Shown: positions 38,532 through 46,588 of the stretch, piece by piece
Layout: the number at the start of each line of letters is the position of its first letter
Position numbering within the stretch: the first letter of the stretch is position 1
Assembly (NCBI GenBank): GCA_964601125.1
Contig: CAZRKB010000004.1
Span: 1-46,653, forward strand
From: DATDVC01 sp964601125
GTDB lineage: Bacteria; Patescibacteriota; Minisyncoccia; Phycocordibacterales; WO2-35-19
DNA: 46,653 nucleotides
Reading direction: 5' to 3'
Translations under genes and position numbers: made by a program
Notes under the pieces: generated by a model
Databases searched by the model: none
Told to the model about the DNA's origin: nothing
What the model saw: only the letters and a program-made list of their open reading frames with translations

Positions 38532-39128
38532 ATGGCCATAACTACCGAACAAATAAAAGAACTTAGGGATGCCACCGGAGTTTCTGTTATGCAATGCAAA
38601 GACGCTCTTGAAAAATCAGGTGGTGATATGGAAAAAGCAAAGATTATGCTCTACAAAGTGAGCAAAATCTCAGCCGACAAAAAAGCCGACAGGGATCTTG
38701 GAGCGGGTGTAGTGGTTTCTTATGTACACAGCAATGGTTCAGTGGGTACAATGATTGAACTTCTATGCGAAACAGATTTCGTAGCCCGAAACGAGGACTT
38801 CAAAGCGCTTGCCAAAGACGTCGCCATGCACATAACAGCGATGGCTCCACAATACACCAAAATAGAAGAGGTAAGCGAGGAAGAAAAGTCTAAAGTAAAA
38901 GATTTGTATGAAAAGGAGGCTGAAAAAAATGGTGGTAAGCAGACTCCGGAGATTCGTGCTAAAATAGTAGAGGGCAAGCTCACAGCCTATTTTAAGGAAA
39001 AGGTGTTGCTCGAGCAAATGTTTATTAAAAACCCAGAAACAAGCATTCGCTCCCTTATTGAACAGGGCGTACAGAAATTTGGAGAGAGGATAGAAGTAGG
39101 GCGCTTTGCCAGGTTTTCCATTAACTAA
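38532..39128 (+). CDS. tsf: Elongation factor Ts
   Basis: 198 aa. Exchanges GDP on EF-Tu. IKELRDATGVSVMQCKDALEKSGGDMEKA is the UBA-like N-terminal domain; VVVSYVHSNGSVGTMIELLCETDFVARNEDF is the EF-Tu-interacting core. Shorter than E. coli Ts (283 aa), with one core subdomain, as in many bacteria. Two bases after rpsB, the standard rpsB-tsf pair. Confidence 0.97.
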   Translation: MAITTEQIKELRDATGVSVMQCKDALEKSGGDMEKAKIMLYKVSKISADKKADRDLGAGVVVSYVHSNGSVGTMIELLCETDFVARNEDFKALAKDVAMHITAMAPQYTKIEEVSEEEKSKVKDLYEKEAEKNGGKQTPEIRAKIVEGKLTAYFKEKVLLEQMFIKNPETSIRSLIEQGVQKFGERIEVGRFARFSIN

Positions 39129-39134
39129 AAACCA

Positions 39135-39542
39135 ATGGTGACGATCGTGGTATTTGCTTCTTCTTTATTTTTAACTTCTATTTTGGTATTGGCCAAAGCA
39201 ATAGAACTTAAATATAACAAAAGAAGTTTCTTGCTTAGGCTAATAGGGAAACTTGATCAAAAGGCGGAAGCCGCGATAAATCGACTCAAATTCCTCTGTT
39301 TGTTACTTATCCAGAGCGTTCGTTATTTGGTACTAATACGCTTGCCAATGATACTTAAAGAGTGGGCTATGGATGTTAAAACTAAAATAATGGCCGAATA
39401 CAGAGCAAAAGAGAGCGTGGTAATGGGCAGAAAGAACATCACCAATAAAGGCTCCGTGTCTTTCTACCTCAAAAAAATCGATCAGGGTTACAAAAATGGT
39501 CAAGGTAAGATAGTGGAGGACAATTTAGAGTTTGAAAAGTAA
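39135..39542 (+). CDS. Hypothetical membrane protein, 135 aa
   Basis: One N-terminal TM (residues 2-21), then a basic helical region (KRSFLLRLIGKLDQKAEAAINRLKFLC), a second hydrophobic stretch around 55-72 and a charged C-terminus (YLKKIDQGYKNGQGKIVED). It lies 6 nt after tsf and just before tRNA-Thr, in the same direction. No family recognised. Confidence 0.72.
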   Translation: MVTIVVFASSLFLTSILVLAKAIELKYNKRSFLLRLIGKLDQKAEAAINRLKFLCLLLIQSVRYLVLIRLPMILKEWAMDVKTKIMAEYRAKESVVMGRKNITNKGSVSFYLKKIDQGYKNGQGKIVEDNLEFEK

Positions 39543-39553
39543 AAATAAAAATT

Positions 39554-39626
39554 GCCAGAATAGCTCAGTTGGTAGAGCACCCGTTTTGTAAACGGGCGGT
39601 CGTCGGTTCGAACCCGACTTCTGGCT
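39554..39626 (+). tRNA. tRNA-Thr (anticodon TGT), CCA not encoded
   Basis: Acceptor stem GCCAGAA/TTCTGGC, D stem GCTC/GAGC, anticodon stem CCCGT/ACGGG with loop TTTGTAA (anticodon TGT), T stem GTCGG/CCGAC with TTCGAAC, discriminator T. The following bases are CAGA, so CCA must be added by an enzyme. Confidence 0.97.
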
Positions 39627-39630
39627 CAGA

Positions 39631-40332
39631 TTAATTTTCTTCAGTCGAGGTGGCTTGCTTTTCTAGAGCGGCTTTCTCGGCGTCGAGTTTTTTGAGCTCT
39701 GGAATAATTTCTTTTATATCTTCAATCGATTTGAATCCGTAATAAGGCTTCTCGTTTATGAGAAGAGCGGGTAGCTGATTTTTGATGCTATAAATATTCA
39801 CCAAGGTAGAGACAGCACTCAAATCAAGATCGTAGTCAAAAGAGTAAACTCGCAAGTCTGGGTATTCTTCGCGCAAACGGGTCAACACATAACCCTCTTT
39901 TTGACAATCATCACAAACACCTTCTTTGTTTGAATAAAAGTAAATAATGGGGGGAAGAAAGCCCTCCGGAGAACCGCACCTACTTTTAACCTTTTGGAAA
40001 AGAAGAAAGTCTTTTATCTGAAGAAGAGAATAATACCTTTTAAGATTTATAACCTCCGGATCATCAGCGCCCCGAGACTCCTCTGTATAGGAGAGTTTAT
40101 CGCCAAGCTCTGCCAATTCTTTAGAAAGAAACGTGTCACCTATATCACGGCAGGAAAGTTCTTCGAGGAGCGAGAACTGCGTCTCGCTTGCCAGTATATC
40201 AACGGCGATTCTACTTTCAATATTTTTAATTTCATTTAGCTTTTTTTGGTTAAAAAAGTTGCTCAAAAATATTGCTGTCAAAAATATGACTGCAGTAATG
40301 CCGAAGGTATATATGTATTTCTTCCAGTCCAT
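39631..40332 (-). CDS. Membrane-anchored thioredoxin-fold protein
   Basis: 233 aa. N-terminal TM (residues 9-27), a helical region of about 80 residues, then a thioredoxin-like domain: PPIIYFYSNKEGVCDDCQKEG carries a CxxC pair (CDDC), SFDYDLDLSAVSTLVNIYSI follows, and QLPALLINEKPYYGF contains the cis-Pro loop. The charged C-terminus is Glu- and Lys-rich. It probably handles disulfides outside the membrane. The secreted proteins of this genome with paired cysteines (TasA-like) are possible clients; that link is inference. Confidence 0.82.
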   Translation of the reverse strand: MDWKKYIYTFGITAVIFLTAIFLSNFFNQKKLNEIKNIESRIAVDILASETQFSLLEELSCRDIGDTFLSKELAELGDKLSYTEESRGADDPEVINLKRYYSLLQIKDFLLFQKVKSRCGSPEGFLPPIIYFYSNKEGVCDDCQKEGYVLTRLREEYPDLRVYSFDYDLDLSAVSTLVNIYSIKNQLPALLINEKPYYGFKSIEDIKEIIPELKKLDAEKAALEKQATSTEEN

Positions 40333-40343
40333 AAGTGGCTATA

Positions 40344-41585
40344 CTATCGCCATTTGGTGCTTTTAGCAAACACCACGTTATAGAAGGCTTTGGTTATCCA
40401 AAGTGGAGCAATGAGAGAATAAAAAGCTAGGAAGTAAACCACATCGCGGCCAATGCGCAGGCGCCCCTCGGAGAGCTTCCGAGACATCAAAAGCATGCTT
40501 ACGGTAAAGAAAAGTACCACGAAGCTAAGGAAGGTGATTATGCCGGTATCGAAATAAAACCAATCAAAATTTTTAGGCCACTCAAAATAGAAGCCCACAG
40601 TCCTAAATTCAGTTATTTTGTCCCAAAATAGATTTACGTAATCAATTGCCCCGCGACCAACAATGTAAATAAGAGAGGCGAGCGAAAAGCTTGCAGTAGG
40701 GAGCACGATCATACCCAAATGACCATATTGGGGACGGAAGAAAAGATGCCTGTAATCGAACGTGTTTCGGATAAATCCGTACGTCCATCGCAACCTTTGC
40801 TTATAAAGTTTTTTCAAGGTATTTGGAGTAACTGTATAAACTGTGGCGGTAGACTCGTTACCTATCTTATAGCCGTTTGCTTGCATACGAAGAGCCATTT
40901 CCATATCTTCAGTGTTATAGGCGTGTCGATAAAATCCAATTTGCTCAAAAACCTTCCTTCGTACAATTGAAAACGGTCCTGGTATAACATACTGGGCGTC
41001 CAGAAAAGCAAATATCTGTCTTAAGAAAATTGCCCAGCCATATTCAACTTTTTGCATCAATTGAATAATGGTGTTAGCTTCATGCACTTTCATGGCCGGA
41101 GTGACAGCCATTATTTCAGGGTTTTCAAAATGGGGGACTATGCGCCTCAAAGCTTGAGGATGAACAAATGAGTCGGCATCAAGACAGCCGACCAAATCAG
41201 TACCTATCCTCTCCAGAGCAAAATTTACAGCCGTGTGTTTGCCACCATTTTCTTTTTTTAACAAAACCACTTGCTTGTTATTTTTAAATCTTTGAACTAC
41301 GGACCATGTATTGTCTATAGAACCATCATCAACTATAAAAATGGAGAGTAAATGCTTGGGATAATCGAGCTTCAAGAGAGAGAAAATGGTTTTAAGCACG
41401 GTAGCTTCTTCGTTCCAGACTGGCACAATAATAGCAACGCTCGGTAGCTTTTTAGTTGATGAGCAAAGAGCCGGTCCCTTTGCTTTCTTTTCTTTCATCT
41501 CAAAGTATGTGACGAGCAAAAAAACCTCAAAATACAGGGCGAAGAAAAGTAGTAGATACGTGATTATTTCATTTATAGTCGCCAT
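40344..41585 (-). CDS. Processive family 2 glycosyltransferase, membrane protein
   Basis: 413 aa. N-terminal TM (residues 8-27), GT2 domain at about 48-290, then three or four TMs. Active-site pattern: IFIVDDGSIDNTW, GCLDADSFVHP, the TED of YNTEDMEMALRM, and QRLRWTYGF. The D, DxD, TED and QxxRW set is that of cellulose, hyaluronan and poly-N-acetylglucosamine synthases. It probably makes a surface polysaccharide, which would fit the matrix proteins at 1200-5603. Product unknown. Confidence 0.92.
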   Translation of the reverse strand: MATINEIITYLLLFFALYFEVFLLVTYFEMKEKKAKGPALCSSTKKLPSVAIIVPVWNEEATVLKTIFSLLKLDYPKHLLSIFIVDDGSIDNTWSVVQRFKNNKQVVLLKKENGGKHTAVNFALERIGTDLVGCLDADSFVHPQALRRIVPHFENPEIMAVTPAMKVHEANTIIQLMQKVEYGWAIFLRQIFAFLDAQYVIPGPFSIVRRKVFEQIGFYRHAYNTEDMEMALRMQANGYKIGNESTATVYTVTPNTLKKLYKQRLRWTYGFIRNTFDYRHLFFRPQYGHLGMIVLPTASFSLASLIYIVGRGAIDYVNLFWDKITEFRTVGFYFEWPKNFDWFYFDTGIITFLSFVVLFFTVSMLLMSRKLSEGRLRIGRDVVYFLAFYSLIAPLWITKAFYNVVFAKSTKWR

Positions 41586-41586
41586 T

Positions 41587-42723
41587 TTATCTTATTATAG
41601 CTCCAAAAGTTTTAACGGTCACATCCTCAAGTTTTTTGTGCAAAACATCAACCTCATCACTTTTTAGGGTTTTTTCTAGAGACCGATAAACAATCCTAAA
41701 AGCATAGCTTACTTTACCCTTGCCAAACTTCTCTTCGTTTTCATATTTATCTAAAAGTTCAACTTGCTCAATAAGATCTTCCCCCACAACCTCCCTGATG
41801 ACATCAAAATAATCGTTAGGCACAAAGCTCTGATCAACCAAAAAAGAAATGTCCCTGGTTACAGCTGGGTACTTGCTAACTTCTTTATATTTTTGACCAA
41901 GCTTAAGCTGGCTTTTTACACGGGGATCTTCTGACCAGAGAAGACGAATATCCGGCAGGTCCATGCTTATGATAGCCAGACGCTCAAGACCAAAACCAAA
42001 AGCCCAACCATTGTAACCTTCAACCCCCATTTTCTTCAGCACTGTTTTTTTTGGCATACCACCACCCAATATCTCGATCCAGCGATCGCCAACCTTAACT
42101 TCAACCTGCAAAGACGGGTCAGTATATGGAAAGGTATCATCAAGAAACTGGTATTCTATATCCTTTCCAAACAAACCTTCAACTACCATAGAGAGTACTC
42201 CCTTCAAGGTATCAATCGGCATTATGCCCTTGCTGTCTGGCTGCAAGAACCACCCGCCAAACTGGTGAAAAACATTCATGTGCCTGTTGTCGATTTCATC
42301 TTTTCTGTAAACCTTACCATAACAAACAGTTCCCACACTTTCTCCTTTAGCGATTCTCTCCTTTATTTCTGGCAAATTTAGGTAGTAATACCACATCACC
42401 GTATCATGTGTGCGCAAGATTTTTTCATCACTCACATAGTACGTATCTGATTTGCTTCGAGCCGGATGATCAGCGGGAAAATCAAAAAGATCAAAACAAA
42501 TATCTGTGGGCACGATTTCCGGTATTATTATGTTATCCAACTCTTTTAGACTGCTCACAGTCCTGGCTCTATCAACTATCTCTTTGAGTGGACTGCCATC
42601 AGTGCGAGACAAGTCAGGCATGCCCAAATAGCGCTTGATGCGCAAACTTTCTGTGTCATTTCGACCTGCAAGGCTTTCTAAAACCTCTTTTTCGTTGTCT
42701 GTAGGGATAACGTATTCTTTCAT
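41587..42723 (-). CDS. pheS: Phenylalanyl-tRNA synthetase, one-chain form with FDX-ACB domain
   Basis: 378 aa. Class II core: DHPARSKSDTYYVSDEKILRTH (motif 1 region), YGKVYRKDEIDNRHMNVFHQFGG (motif 2), and GWAFGFGLERLAIISMDLPDIR (motif 3). The last 90 residues, starting KYPAVTRDISFLVDQ and including VELLDKYENEEKFGKGKVSYAFRIVYRS, are the FDX-ACB anticodon-binding domain that bacteria usually carry at the C-terminus of PheT. Having both on one chain is the layout of mitochondrial PheRS, which works as a monomer. No pheT gene is adjacent. Immediately upstream of the glycosyltransferase, 1 nt apart. Confidence 0.92.
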   Translation of the reverse strand: MKEYVIPTDNEKEVLESLAGRNDTESLRIKRYLGMPDLSRTDGSPLKEIVDRARTVSSLKELDNIIIPEIVPTDICFDLFDFPADHPARSKSDTYYVSDEKILRTHDTVMWYYYLNLPEIKERIAKGESVGTVCYGKVYRKDEIDNRHMNVFHQFGGWFLQPDSKGIMPIDTLKGVLSMVVEGLFGKDIEYQFLDDTFPYTDPSLQVEVKVGDRWIEILGGGMPKKTVLKKMGVEGYNGWAFGFGLERLAIISMDLPDIRLLWSEDPRVKSQLKLGQKYKEVSKYPAVTRDISFLVDQSFVPNDYFDVIREVVGEDLIEQVELLDKYENEEKFGKGKVSYAFRIVYRSLEKTLKSDEVDVLHKKLEDVTVKTFGAIIR

Positions 42724-42803
42724 TATTGTCTCAAATTGGCATTAATTTATGATTAAATCCGAGCTTTATTTTATGTTACGCTTTTGCTATAATATACCAA
42801 ACA

Positions 42804-44864
42804 ATGGATAAAAAGAAAGACAAAGCTAGCTCATATGGAGCTGAATCAATCACTGTCCTTGAGGGGCTAGAGCCAGTCAGGCGAAGGCCGGGGATGTACA
42901 TAGGCACCACCGGCACGGACGGTTTGCACCACCTAATTTGGGAAATTTTTGATAACTCGCGAGACGAAGCCATGGGCGGCTTTTGTAATGATATAGAGAT
43001 TGCTATCCTGCCTGGAAATCGCGTCAGAGTTACTGATAACGGCCGAGGTATTCCTGTTGATACACACAAACAGACCAAAGTTTCTGCTCTCGAAACCATA
43101 ATGACAACCCTCCACGCCGGAGGAAAGTTTGGTGGTGATGGGTATAAAGTTTCTGGAGGTCTTCATGGTGTCGGAGCTTCAGTGGTTAACGCTCTTTCTG
43201 TTTACATGAAAGCCGAGGTTCATAGAGATGGCGGAGTTTTCGTTCAAGAATATTCGAAGGGCAAGAAAAAAGCTCCAGTTAAAAAAGTTGGGTCTTCTAA
43301 ACTAACTGGTACTATTATCACTTTTGAGCCTGATATTGAAATATTCAAGGAAATAAACTTAGATTTTGATAGAGTGGTTCACCACATGCGACAGCAGGCC
43401 TACCTTGTAAAAGGTTTGAGGATTAGCGTATTAGATTTGCGCGAGTTAGATGAAAAGAAAATAAAAGACGCATTTTATTTGAGAGAGTTGGGATTAGACG
43501 CGCCTAGTATGAGCTTTTATTTTGATGGCGGCCTTGTTTCTCTAATACGGTTTTACAACCAAAACCAAAAACCGATACATAAAAATATTTTCTATGTTGA
43601 AAAAGAAACCACTCCGGGTTCAGGAGAAATGGTTGAAATCGCCCTCCAATATGTAGACGACATCTCAGCTCGCATAATGCCCTTTGCGAACAATATCTAT
43701 AACCCGGAAGGTGGCATGCATATCACCGGTTTCAAAACAGCGCTCACTCGCACCATAAACAATTACGCCAAGAAAAATAACCTTATCAAAAATGGTGACG
43801 ATAGCTTCACAGGGGACGACGTACTCGAGGGGCTTACAGCCGTGGTTTCGGTTAAGCTAAGAGAAATACAGTTTGAGGGTCAAACCAAAGCCAAACTTGG
43901 AAGCGTAGAGGCCAGAGGTATGACTGAAGACACTTTTGGAACATCTTTTTCTGAATTCCTAGAAGAAAATCCTGACGATGCAAAGGCTATAGTAGGGAAG
44001 GCCTCCCTTGCCCTAAGGGCTCGTAAAGCGGCCAAAGCGGCCAAAGATTCGATACTTCGAAAGGGGGCACTTGAAGGAATGACTCTGCCAGGTAAACTTG
44101 CCGATTGCCAGAGTGGCACTGACGCTGAAGATGCGGAGCTATTTGTCGTAGAGGGAGACAGCGCCGGCGGTACAGCCAAGACCGGAAGAGACAGGCGCAC
44201 TCAAGCGATTTTGCCATTGCGCGGAAAAATCTTAAACATAGAGCGCGCCAGACTTGACCGAATGCTCGCCTCAGAACAAATAAAAAACTTGGTCGTAGCT
44301 CTCGGTACCGCCATAGGAGATACTTTTGATATAGAGAAGCTTCGCTACCACAAAATAATTATCGCGACAGATGCCGATGTTGACGGCGCGCACATCAGGA
44401 CACTCATCCTGACTTTGCTTTACAGATATTTCCGTCCATTGATTGACGGGGGTTTCGCCTATATCGCCCAACCTCCTTTGTATAAAATTAAAAAAGGTAA
44501 AGAAGTATTTTATGCTTACACCGATGAAGAGAAATTTAAGATTACGGGTAACTCTCCTGACGTAGAGGAGGTGGAATCGGGAGAAGCCGCCTCAGCTTCT
44601 GACGAAAGCGAAGAGGGTTCGTCAGAGGCTTCGTCGAGCCGAGGGAAGAAAATCTCTATTCAAAGATACAAGGGTCTTGGAGAAATGAATGCCGAAGAGC
44701 TTTGGGAAACCACCATGGACCCAAAAAGAAGAATTTTGAAGCAGGTAACAGTAGAGGATGCTGGAGAAGCTGACCGCATTTTTGACGTTCTCATGGGCAC
44801 CGACGTTCCTGCCCGCAAATCCTTCATTCAGTCAAACGCCAAACTTGCAACGATTGATATTTAG
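42804..44864 (+). CDS. gyrB: DNA gyrase/topoisomerase IV subunit B
   Basis: 686 aa. GHKL ATPase: EGLEPVRRRPGMYIG, EIFDNSRDEAMGG, VTDNGRGIPVDTH and KVSGGLHGVGASVVNALS. Transducer domain around 230-400. TOPRIM: ELFVVEGDSAGGTAKTGRDR and ATDADVDGAHIRTLI with the Mg-binding acids. The C-terminal part includes RYKGLGEMNAEELWETTMDP. An insert of about 30 acidic, Ser-rich residues (starting DVEEVESGEAASASDESEEG) stands just before the RYKGLGEMN motif. GyrB is preferred over ParE, but sequence alone does not settle it. TATAAT lies 10 nt before the ATG. Confidence 0.95.
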   Translation: MDKKKDKASSYGAESITVLEGLEPVRRRPGMYIGTTGTDGLHHLIWEIFDNSRDEAMGGFCNDIEIAILPGNRVRVTDNGRGIPVDTHKQTKVSALETIMTTLHAGGKFGGDGYKVSGGLHGVGASVVNALSVYMKAEVHRDGGVFVQEYSKGKKKAPVKKVGSSKLTGTIITFEPDIEIFKEINLDFDRVVHHMRQQAYLVKGLRISVLDLRELDEKKIKDAFYLRELGLDAPSMSFYFDGGLVSLIRFYNQNQKPIHKNIFYVEKETTPGSGEMVEIALQYVDDISARIMPFANNIYNPEGGMHITGFKTALTRTINNYAKKNNLIKNGDDSFTGDDVLEGLTAVVSVKLREIQFEGQTKAKLGSVEARGMTEDTFGTSFSEFLEENPDDAKAIVGKASLALRARKAAKAAKDSILRKGALEGMTLPGKLADCQSGTDAEDAELFVVEGDSAGGTAKTGRDRRTQAILPLRGKILNIERARLDRMLASEQIKNLVVALGTAIGDTFDIEKLRYHKIIIATDADVDGAHIRTLILTLLYRYFRPLIDGGFAYIAQPPLYKIKKGKEVFYAYTDEEKFKITGNSPDVEEVESGEAASASDESEEGSSEASSSRGKKISIQRYKGLGEMNAEELWETTMDPKRRILKQVTVEDAGEADRIFDVLMGTDVPARKSFIQSNAKLATIDI

Positions 44865-44877
44865 GTTAAACAGAAAA

Positions 44878-44897
44878 GAGGCGCTTTTGGCGCCCCC
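44878..44897 (-). terminator. Hairpin terminator between gyrB and the 44898 gene
   Basis: GGCGC (44880-44884) and GCGCC (44890-44894) enclose TTTTG. On the minus strand it is followed by TCTTTTCTGTTT, so it most likely ends the minus-strand gene and may also act on gyrB. Confidence 0.6.
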
Positions 44898-45233
44898 TCA
44901 TTTTGGATCAATACCCATTGCTATCAGATCTCGTGGAGTTAATATCCGCATAGATCTGCCAGCAAATTTTTCTTTCATCCGCTCCATCTCGTCGGTAGAG
45001 ATTGTATCAACTTCCACCGACTCTGGGTCTTGCGCCAAAGAAATGAAGAACTTGCCACCGATCTTTATTGCATAACAGAAGAATGCTTGGTAATCAAACT
45101 TGCAGTAAGCATGAGTGACCGCATGCTCTTCCACAGTGAAAAACAAACAATCGTGTCTGTATTTATGGATACTGTAGTAAAGCTTGCGGATCTCGGCTTG
45201 TGAGCCCGAAAGCAAGACTTCCGACAATTTCAT
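44898..45233 (-). CDS. Hypothetical protein, 111 aa
   Basis: No family recognised. No signal peptide or membrane segment; mixed alpha/beta, with several Tyr, Phe and His residues in the middle (KYRHDCLFFTVEEHAVTHAYCKFDYQAFFCYAI) and an end SMRILTPRDLIAMGIDP. It has the strongest Shine-Dalgarno of the window (AGGAGG, plus strand 45244-45249) and its own terminator, and stands alone between gyrB and thrS. Like the unknown genes at 255 and 21310 it is a self-contained unit. Confidence 0.78.
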   Translation of the reverse strand: MKLSEVLLSGSQAEIRKLYYSIHKYRHDCLFFTVEEHAVTHAYCKFDYQAFFCYAIKIGGKFFISLAQDPESVEVDTISTDEMERMKEKFAGRSMRILTPRDLIAMGIDPK

Positions 45234-45284
45234 GTACTTTTTCCTCCTATATTTAGGAAAGCATATACCACAAAAAAACGCAAT

Positions 45285-46517
45285 TTACTCCCTTTCTTTA
45301 ATTTCCTGCTGGATTTTTTCTAGGAATTTTTCGAGAGATTGCGAACCTTCGTTTCCTCTTCTTGATTCAACTGTAACTTCCCCTGAATCTACTTCTTTGT
45401 CGCCAAGCACGAGTAGGTATGGGACCTTTTGAGTTTTTGCTTCGCGGATTTTTTTGCCCAAAGTTTCGTTTGATTCATCTATCTCGGCGCGAATTCCTTC
45501 TTCCATTAACTTTTCGAAAACTCCTCTTGCATACTCCGCATGTTTGTCACTTATCGGTAAAACTTTAACCTGCACAGGCGATAGCCAAGTAGGAAAGGCT
45601 CCTTCGTAGTGTTCTACAAGAAAAGCCATTATGCGCTCAATCGCACCTATCGAAGATCGGTGTATTACCACAGCTTCTTTTTCTTGATTATCTTTATCTA
45701 TATAATTCAATTTAAAGCGCTTAGGCATTACGAAATCATACTGAACGGTAAACGCAGTGTTTTCTTGTCCACGTTTATCTTTCATTTGAATATCAATTTT
45801 AGGACCATAGAAAGCAGCTTCGTCTTTAGCTTCTTCAAACCTAACATCTTGGTTTTTTAAAACACTTCGCAAAACTTCTTCAGCTTTATCCCAAGCTGCA
45901 TCATCTTTGAAATACTTCTTATCATCTTTTCTATCACCAAGCGACAGTCTATACCAAAAATCCTCTCCTTTCTTGAGTCCAAATTTTGAAGCAATGAACT
46001 GTATCAGATCAAGAACTTTAAAAATTTCGCCCTTCGCCTGTTCTTCGTCGGCACAAATTATATGAGAGTCTGCCAAACAAAATGAGCGTACTCTTATAAG
46101 ACCGACAAGATTTCCAGAATTTTCGTAGCGATAAAGTTTAGCTAGTTCCGCTATGCGCATTGGCAACTCTCGGTAACTTCTTGGTTTAGATAGATATAGT
46201 TCGAAGTGGTGTGGGCAGGTCATTGGTCGCAACATAAACTTCTCATCATCAACCTCAATTGGTGAGTACATACTATCTTTGTAGTAAGGGTAGTGGCCAG
46301 ACTTTTCATAAAGTTCTAATTTTGCAATGTCTGGAGTGATTACATGTTTATAGCCTCGTTTTAATTCTTCTTCAACTACAAATTTTTCTAATTCTCTCCT
46401 TATGGCAGCGCCTTTTTCAGTATAAAGAGGTAGGCCTTTTCCTACTGTATCGGAGAAGGTAAACAAATCGAGCTCTCGGCCTATTTCTCTGTGATCATTT
46501 TTATTTAGTTCGCTCAT
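45285..46517 (-). CDS. thrS: Threonyl-tRNA synthetase without TGS and editing domains
   Basis: 410 aa, against about 640 in E. coli. It starts directly at the class II core: HREIGRELDLFTFSDTVGKGLPLY. RPMTCPHHFELY, RVRSFCLADSHIIC and VIHRSSIGAIERIMAFL supply the zinc ligands Cys, His and His and motifs 2 and 3. Motif 2 has CLADSHI where most have TQDDAHI. The anticodon-binding domain begins at VQVKVLPISDKHAEYA. The TGS and serine-editing domains are absent, and the start has no room for them (the ATG is near a TACTAT box). Editing may be done by a separate protein or be missing. Confidence 0.95.
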   Translation of the reverse strand: MSELNKNDHREIGRELDLFTFSDTVGKGLPLYTEKGAAIRRELEKFVVEEELKRGYKHVITPDIAKLELYEKSGHYPYYKDSMYSPIEVDDEKFMLRPMTCPHHFELYLSKPRSYRELPMRIAELAKLYRYENSGNLVGLIRVRSFCLADSHIICADEEQAKGEIFKVLDLIQFIASKFGLKKGEDFWYRLSLGDRKDDKKYFKDDAAWDKAEEVLRSVLKNQDVRFEEAKDEAAFYGPKIDIQMKDKRGQENTAFTVQYDFVMPKRFKLNYIDKDNQEKEAVVIHRSSIGAIERIMAFLVEHYEGAFPTWLSPVQVKVLPISDKHAEYARGVFEKLMEEGIRAEIDESNETLGKKIREAKTQKVPYLLVLGDKEVDSGEVTVESRRGNEGSQSLEKFLEKIQQEIKERE

Positions 46518-46556
46518 GATTTACATAGTACCAATTTAGTTAAAATAAATACATGG

Positions 46557-46588
46557 TTGACTTATTTATTTATTTGTAGTTATATAAT
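46557..46588 (+). promoter_or_regulatory. Promoter at the window end
   Basis: TTGACT 46557-46562 and TATAAT 46583-46588 (20 bp) or TATATA 46581-46586 (18 bp). Downstream, GTGGAGGTAAGACC and a CCTAA-TTCA/TGAATTAGG hairpin begin a transcript cut off by the window end; no reading frame is visible yet. Confidence 0.45.
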
